Shown here: piece by piece, positions 59,530 to 64,000 of the stretch
Layout of the letters: every line of letters starts with the position of its first letter
Position numbering within the stretch: position 1 is the stretch's first letter
Source of the DNA: G963663315 sp965116335
GTDB taxonomy: Bacteria > Pseudomonadota > Gammaproteobacteria > Arenicellales > Poriferihabitantaceae
Length of the DNA: 64,000 nucleotides
NCBI GenBank assembly: GCA_965116335.1
Contig: OZ220677.1
Coordinates: forward strand, 1,116,001 to 1,180,000
Reading direction: 5' to 3'
Translations under genes and position numbers: made by a program
Notes under the pieces: model-generated
The model's database searches: none
What the model was told of the DNA's origin: nothing
Seen by the model: the letters and a program-made list of their open reading frames with translations, nothing else

Positions 59530-60897
59530 TCAGGGGATATAGGTCCCGAACAGGGCATCGGGCAACCAGAGCGCGAGTTCAGGGAAAAGATACATCAAAA
59601 CCATACAGAAAATCACGATCGACAGATAAGGCATGATTCCCTTGAAAATTTCCATCAGCTCGATCTGGTTCTTCAATACCCCCTTCAGATAATAGGCGGA
59701 CATCGCCATTGGCGGAGTCAGGAATGAGGTCTGCAAATTCAGTGCCACCAACATAGCGAAGAAATACGGATTAACACCGAAAGTATCCAGCATCGGCAGG
59801 AAAATGGGCACAAAAATAATCAGGATTTCGGACCATTCCAGTGGCCAGCCCAGTAAAAAGATAATCAGCTGTACCATGACCAGGAACTGCCACGGCTCAA
59901 GATTCAGTGCCAGCACCCAGTGTTCAATCACATCATGCCCGCCCAGATAAGAAAAAACGGAGGCAAACGTCCAGGAGCCGACAAACATCCAGCATACCAT
60001 CGCAGTCGTTTTGGCAGTCAGAAAAACCGACTCCTTGATTTTTGTCCAGCTCAGAGAGCGATACATCAGAGCCAGAACCAACCCGCCCATAGCACCCATT
60101 GCCGCCGCCTCAGCCGGTGTCGCCAAACCTCCCAGAATGGAACCCAGCACCAGCATGATCAATGCCGTGAGAGGAACAAAAGAAGTGATCAGTTGCAGAT
60201 AAATCTGCGTGCGGCTGATCGAATGATCAGGCGTAGGCTTAGGCGCGATTGAGGGATTGATGAACACGCGAACAATCACATAGACAATATACAGTCCAGC
60301 CAGCAATAACCCCGGGAATACGGCAGCCGCATACAGCCTCAATGGCGACAGCTCTGCGATTGCAGCATAAACGATGAGCATGATTGAAGGCGGAATCAGG
60401 ATGCCCAGAGTGCCTCCCGCGCAGATCACGCCAGCGCTGAAATCCTTTCGGTAGTTGGCACTGGCCATAGCCGGAAAAGCGAGCAAACCCATCAAGGTAA
60501 CCACGGCACCTACAATGCCGCTGGCCGTGGAGAATACCGCACAGGTGATCAATGCAGCAATCGCCATCGAACCCGGCAGGTTGCGGGCCGCCAACTGCAA
60601 GGACGAGAACAGGCGATTGACGATATTTGCACGCTCAACGACATACCCCATGAATAAAAATAATGGAATAGCCACCAGCGTATCATTCTCCATCACCGAG
60701 TAGGTATTCTGGTTGAGGAGATAGAAAATCTGGTTATTGAACGCATCCGCAATGACTTCGATTGATCCCGCCTGGTGATACGCGAAATAACCGAAACCAA
60801 CACCCATCGCGATCAGGGTGAACGCGATCGGGAATCCCAACAAAACCAGGACGATAAACAGTCCCAGCATCAAAATAGCTACTTCAGGATTTGTCAT
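59530..60897 (-). CDS. dctM: TRAP transporter large permease (DctM type)
   Basis: 455 residues, about twelve membrane helices. Family features include LLGFPIAFTLIAMGVGFG near the start, GGTLGILIPPSIMLIVYAAI, the central LGGLATPAEAAAMGAMGGL and LEWSEILIIFVPIFLPMLDTFGVNPYFF with the acidic residues typical of DctM. It is the ion-coupled permease of a TRAP system. It lies between the DctQ gene (28 bp) and the amidase. Confidence 0.95.
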   Translation of the reverse strand: MTNPEVAILMLGLFIVLVLLGFPIAFTLIAMGVGFGYFAYHQAGSIEVIADAFNNQIFYLLNQNTYSVMENDTLVAIPLFLFMGYVVERANIVNRLFSSLQLAARNLPGSMAIAALITCAVFSTASGIVGAVVTLMGLLAFPAMASANYRKDFSAGVICAGGTLGILIPPSIMLIVYAAIAELSPLRLYAAAVFPGLLLAGLYIVYVIVRVFINPSIAPKPTPDHSISRTQIYLQLITSFVPLTALIMLVLGSILGGLATPAEAAAMGAMGGLVLALMYRSLSWTKIKESVFLTAKTTAMVCWMFVGSWTFASVFSYLGGHDVIEHWVLALNLEPWQFLVMVQLIIFLLGWPLEWSEILIIFVPIFLPMLDTFGVNPYFFAMLVALNLQTSFLTPPMAMSAYYLKGVLKNQIELMEIFKGIMPYLSIVIFCMVLMYLFPELALWLPDALFGTYIP

Positions 60898-60925
60898 GCC
60901 AGGGCCGCAGGAAAGATTGATCCGG

Positions 60926-61516
60926 TTATTTGTCCTGAGGTGCCAATCCTTCCGAGATCAGCAACTCCTCTGTTTCCTGAACATCCTCCAGTCTCTCCAT
61001 CCATCTGCCGGAGCGCATGGCCTTCCAGCAGCGAAGAATCTCGGCGATGCCCTGAATGATCAACAGCCCTCCCGCCAGAGGAATCAGCGTTTTGAAAAAA
61101 TAAATCTGGATTCTTGCCGGACTGTTCCAGCTAACCTCCTTGTACCGCCAGGAATCGGATGCGATTTCCGCCCCGAACCAGAATAGCGCCAGCATCCCGG
61201 GGAAAAAGAAAAGCAGATACAGAACGAAATCAATGGTCGCCTGCACCCGAACCGGGAATAGTCGATAGAGCACATCGCCCCTGACATGGGAGTCATGAGC
61301 CAGCGCGTAAGGCCCCGCCATCAGGAACAGGGCACCATACATTTGCACCATCATATCGAACGCCCAGACTGTCGGAGCGTTCAACACATAGCGCACAAAG
61401 ACCTCGTAGGAAACCGAGAAAGTCAGAATCAGGATGCACCAGCCGAACATCCGCCCGACCCAGGTGCTCAGGCTCTCTATGGCATAGATCAGTCCGGTCA
61501 TTCGAACATTCCGCAA
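60926..61516 (-). CDS. dctQ: TRAP transporter small permease (DctQ type)
   Basis: 196 residues with four membrane segments (GWCILILTFSVSYEVFVRYV, MVQMYGALFLMAGPYALA, FVLYLLFFFPGMLALFWFGA and FKTLIPLAGGLLIIQGIAEI), in the order and spacing of DctQ proteins, with SHVRGDVLYRLFP in the second loop. It assembles with DctM in the inner membrane. An intrinsic terminator-like hairpin separates it from the substrate-binding protein gene upstream. Confidence 0.93.
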   Translation of the reverse strand: MRNVRMTGLIYAIESLSTWVGRMFGWCILILTFSVSYEVFVRYVLNAPTVWAFDMMVQMYGALFLMAGPYALAHDSHVRGDVLYRLFPVRVQATIDFVLYLLFFFPGMLALFWFGAEIASDSWRYKEVSWNSPARIQIYFFKTLIPLAGGLLIIQGIAEILRCWKAMRSGRWMERLEDVQETEELLISEGLAPQDK

Positions 61517-61535
61517 TCCGGCTGCGTCATAAAAG

Positions 61536-61558
61536 CCGGGGGTCGTTCAGACCCCCGG
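61536..61558 (-). terminator. Intrinsic terminator/attenuator between dctP and dctQM
   Basis: On the minus strand a perfect 9-bp GC-rich stem (CCGGGGGTC pairing with GACCCCCGG, loop TGAAC) is followed by CTTTTATG, a short U-tract. It lies in the 78-bp gap between dctP and dctQ, inside one transcription unit. Partial termination here would give more binding protein than permease, a common need in TRAP and ABC systems. Confidence 0.75.
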
Positions 61559-61594
61559 AAAGACAGCGATATCGTGGTTCCCGATCCGTGAAAA

Positions 61595-62701
61595 TCAGGA
61601 GAAATGATGGTCGTAAGCCAACTTGTAATCAGGTTGATTCAGATTCAGGTAGTTCATGACCGTCTTGGCGTAAGCCTTCTGGGACGCGATGACTTCCGCG
61701 AAGAATTCATCCTCAGCGGACAACCGTTCAATCACGACATCCCAGGCCTTCAACTGATCAGACATGACGGAATCCGGCGTCCGGTACACATTAACCCCCT
61801 GCTCAGTGGACAATGTAACCAGATCGTCAGCATAGCGCCGTGTATTATGCCAGTAGAAATTAGAGTTTTCGGCTTCTGATGCGTACTTCAGAATCGCTTT
61901 CAACTCATCCGACAGACTGTTGTACTTATCCTTGTTGAAAGTCACCTCAAAGAACTCCTGGGATTGATGGAAACTGGCCAGATGATAGTGCTTGGATACG
62001 TCCTGCATACCGAAATCACGGTCCGAGGTTGGATTGTTAAATTCGGCGGCATCTATCAGACCCGACTTCATCGCCGGCTGAATTTCGCCACCCGGTAGTT
62101 GCACCACAGACATACCCATTTCAAGCAATACATCGGCAGCCAGTCCAACCGTGCGGTATTTAAGCCCTTCCATTTGGCTCGAATCCGTGATCTGCTCCTT
62201 GAACCAGCCGAGCGGTTGCGCTGGCATCGGGCTGTTGAAAAAGCTGACCAGATTCAAACCGAGTTTGGCCATCAGTTTGTCGAACAATTCCTGCCCGCCA
62301 CCATAATAAACCCAACCCAGCACTTCCTGACTGGACCAGCCAAAGCAGGGGCCGGTGCCGAACAGTGAGGCGATGGTAGATTTCGAGTACCAGTAGGCTG
62401 GCACATAATGCGCCGCATCCAGCACGCCGCGATGTACGGCATCCTGCATCTGACTGGTCTTGACCACGGAATTGACCGGCAGCAGTTCGATTTGCAGTGC
62501 GTCCCCGGCCATCGCATTGACCCGGTCCACGTAGGATTTCGCATTTTCCAGGAAGATACCTCCGCCCCACGCGGCCTGCATCTTCAAGGTTACCGGAGCA
62601 GCCCGAACAATCGCCGGCGCGGCAAGAGCACCAGCAGCCGTCGCCGTCGCGGCAACAGCCGAGCCTTTCAGAAATTTTCTGCGGGAATTCTGTTGTTTCA
62701 T
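61595..62701 (-). CDS. dctP: TRAP transporter substrate-binding protein (DctP/TakP-like), Tat-exported
   Basis: 368 residues. A twin-arginine signal (SRRKFLKGSAVAATATAAG) is followed by an Ala-rich cleavage region ending VRAAP. Mature features include LKMQAAWGGGIFLENAKSYVD, AHYVPAYWYSKSTIASLF, GLKYRTVGLAADVLLEMGMS with the substrate-binding Arg, and AAEFNNPTSDRDFGMQDVSK, as in the TakP/keto-acid and mannitol/chloroaromatic subgroup. It binds a carboxylate in the periplasm and hands it to DctQM. The adjacent amidase suggests a carboxylate with an amide bond. Confidence 0.92.
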   Translation of the reverse strand: MKQQNSRRKFLKGSAVAATATAAGALAAPAIVRAAPVTLKMQAAWGGGIFLENAKSYVDRVNAMAGDALQIELLPVNSVVKTSQMQDAVHRGVLDAAHYVPAYWYSKSTIASLFGTGPCFGWSSQEVLGWVYYGGGQELFDKLMAKLGLNLVSFFNSPMPAQPLGWFKEQITDSSQMEGLKYRTVGLAADVLLEMGMSVVQLPGGEIQPAMKSGLIDAAEFNNPTSDRDFGMQDVSKHYHLASFHQSQEFFEVTFNKDKYNSLSDELKAILKYASEAENSNFYWHNTRRYADDLVTLSTEQGVNVYRTPDSVMSDQLKAWDVVIERLSAEDEFFAEVIASQKAYAKTVMNYLNLNQPDYKLAYDHHFS

Positions 62702-62923
62702 CTTTTATCCTCTGTTATTAGTGTAAATACGGTTATTCAAACCGGCTCATCAACTCTTCACTGGATGGCCACTGAAGAATACCGACGACCAAAGAGTACC
62801 GCATATTTTTTTAGCACGCAAGCAAGAGACAGTGTATTCCGGTTTTTATTCTGCCTGATCATCCGTCCGACCTCCGGTCCGCTCAGTGATGGCGCAAATA
62901 CTTCATTATAGAGCCGCGATCTG

Positions 62924-64000
62924 TCATGAGCTGTTTCCAGGTCTCAATATGACCGGGGGTTGGTGTGCGGTGGTGGGGGGTGGAGTGGCCGCAAACCGCT
63001 CGACTTCGACCAGACAGGTATGCGCCGTTGGTCCATGGGCAAGCCTCGATGTGCCCTTGTCGCGTGTCAGCACATTGGGGTTGCCGTGCTTGCAAAGGCT
63101 CCCGGAACCGGATCGGTCAGCCGGGTCATACCACGCGCCGGTACTCATCTGCACGACGCCGGGGCGGATATGATCGTCAATCACCACGCCGCCCAGACAA
63201 GCGCCCCGGTCATTGAACACTCTCACGACATCACCATCCCGAACCCCGCGCTCAGCCGCATCGTCGGGATGAATGTGCAACGGCTCGCGTCCCTTCACCT
63301 TGGCAGACCGACTGTGACCCCCATGATCAAGTTGTGAATGCAGCTTGTCTTTCGGCTGGTTCGAGATCAGATGGAGCGGCCAACGCGAATCCGCGCCGCC
63401 CAGCCATTCATAAGGCTCCAGCCAGACCGCATGACCCGGACAATCATCGTATCCGAAGCGAGCCACAGTTGCAGAGAATATCTCGATCTTGCCACTCGGC
63501 GTCAAGAGCGGGTTTTTGACCGGATCGGCACGAAAATCATGCAACATGACAATCGGTTCCACAGGGTCGGGAATCTTCAGCCATCCCTGTTGCCGAAAAG
63601 CCTCATAGTCCGGCAGGTCAATGTGGGCCGATCGGGCCTGAGCCCGAGTCTGGTCATAAATCCACCGCTGCCAGTCGTCGGAGTCGCGCCCTTCGGTGAA
63701 AGCGCTCTCGATGCCCATGGCCTGTGCGATACCCCGGAATATCTCGAAATCATCACGCGACTGGCCGAATGATTCGGTCAGTTGGCACATGGAGACTACA
63801 TAAGGGTCACGTGGCGTCAATGCAATATCTCTTCGCTCCAGTGGCGTAGTGCACGGCAGCACGATGTCGGCCCGCTTCGCCAGTGCATTCCAGCACCACT
63901 CATTGACAATGATTGTGTCCGGTTTTTGCCAGGCCCGGATCAACCGATTGAGGTCCTGATGGTGGTGGAAGGGATTGCCACCTGCCCAATAGACAGCCTT
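62924..64000 (-). CDS. Molybdopterin oxidoreductase of the BisC/DMSO-reductase family, partial
   Basis: Only the C-terminal ~358 codons are in view; the frame continues past the right edge (AVYWAGGNPFHHHQDLNRL just before the TTG at 63943, which is not a true start). GGNPFHHHQD is a signature of the BisC/TorA/DMSO-reductase group of MoCo enzymes, and the C-terminal molybdopterin-binding segments NQPKDKLHSQLDHGGHS and HPDDAAERGVRDGDVVRVF are typical of type III DMSO reductases. Electron acceptors could be DMSO, TMAO, biotin sulfoxide or methionine sulfoxide. It lies upstream of the TRAP set on the same strand, separated by a ~220-bp gap that presumably holds a promoter for dctP and nothing else I can recognise. 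Confidence 0.92.
   Translation of the reverse strand, partial: KAVYWAGGNPFHHHQDLNRLIRAWQKPDTIIVNEWCWNALAKRADIVLPCTTPLERRDIALTPRDPYVVSMCQLTESFGQSRDDFEIFRGIAQAMGIESAFTEGRDSDDWQRWIYDQTRAQARSAHIDLPDYEAFRQQGWLKIPDPVEPIVMLHDFRADPVKNPLLTPSGKIEIFSATVARFGYDDCPGHAVWLEPYEWLGGADSRWPLHLISNQPKDKLHSQLDHGGHSRSAKVKGREPLHIHPDDAAERGVRDGDVVRVFNDRGACLGGVVIDDHIRPGVVQMSTGAWYDPADRSGSGSLCKHGNPNVLTRDKGTSRLAHGPTAHTCLVEVERFAATPPPTTAHQPPVILRPGNSS

Noticed and set aside
62924..63943. Complete 339-residue molybdopterin protein starting at 63943
   Set aside because: The supposed start is a TTG inside a conserved region; the frame continues upstream through the GGNPFHHHQD signature to the window edge, so the gene is partial.

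Overview
The window reads as a chromosome segment from a free-living Gammaproteobacterium, probably marine or from another aquatic habitat. The evidence is the glnE-ilvE-waaF order, a single-chain methylmalonyl-CoA mutase beside propionyl-CoA carboxylase, TRAP transport, phosphonoacetate catabolism and several TonB/RND envelope systems. Genes are densely packed with many 4-14 bp start/stop overlaps. Base composition is moderately GC-rich (some housekeeping stretches near 67% in single 60-base lines) and drops to about 37% in parts of 53.6-54.8 kb, which suggests acquired DNA. I recognised no tRNA, rRNA, CRISPR array or intact insertion sequence.

Layout. 0-4.2 kb (minus): propionyl-CoA carboxylase beta (cut by the window edge), methylmalonyl-CoA mutase, a MetX-like hydrolase and a PCuAC copper chaperone. 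4.3-7.1 kb: phnA-phnY (phosphonoacetate pathway, no phnW here). 7.2-14.5 kb: an RND efflux operon whose outer-membrane factor is fused to an ABC-type periplasmic binding domain, followed by an MlaA-like gene and preceded by a CsoR/CstR-like operator. 14.5-23.8 kb: housekeeping genes (apaH, M18 peptidase, cytochrome c5, rsfS, nadD, glnE, ilvE, waaF). 23.8-29.3 kb (minus): an apparent operon of a PQQ-type sugar dehydrogenase, cytochrome c, a PqqU/YncD-like TonB receptor and its own ExbB-ExbD-TonB, best explained as PQQ use plus PQQ scavenging. 29.5-37.8 kb: glycosyltransferase, sulfotransferase, a small catabolic group (FAD oxidase, BKACE, DapA-like aldolase, MFS) and a UDP-sugar dehydratase. 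37.8-42.2 kb: a type III-like restriction-modification pair in res-mod order. 42.3-48.7 kb: DUF2797 protein, folE, a plant-type (SABATH) carboxyl methyltransferase, an amidinotransferase, nadE, a broken hipBA module and an aldo/keto reductase.

48.8-57.9 kb is the most unusual part. A compact plus-strand series encodes AdoMet decarboxylase, an alanine-dehydrogenase-like enzyme, a methyltransferase, an MFS exporter, a second methyltransferase and a divergent DIT1/PvcA (isocyanide synthase) family protein. It is followed by a GlxA/AraC regulator, another methyltransferase and a DMT exporter. This looks like an undescribed small-molecule biosynthesis locus built on SAM chemistry. 57.9-64 kb (minus): a small membrane protein, an amidase with a TRAP transporter (with an intrinsic terminator between the binding protein and the permease genes), and a molybdopterin oxidoreductase of the BisC/DMSO-reductase family running off the edge.
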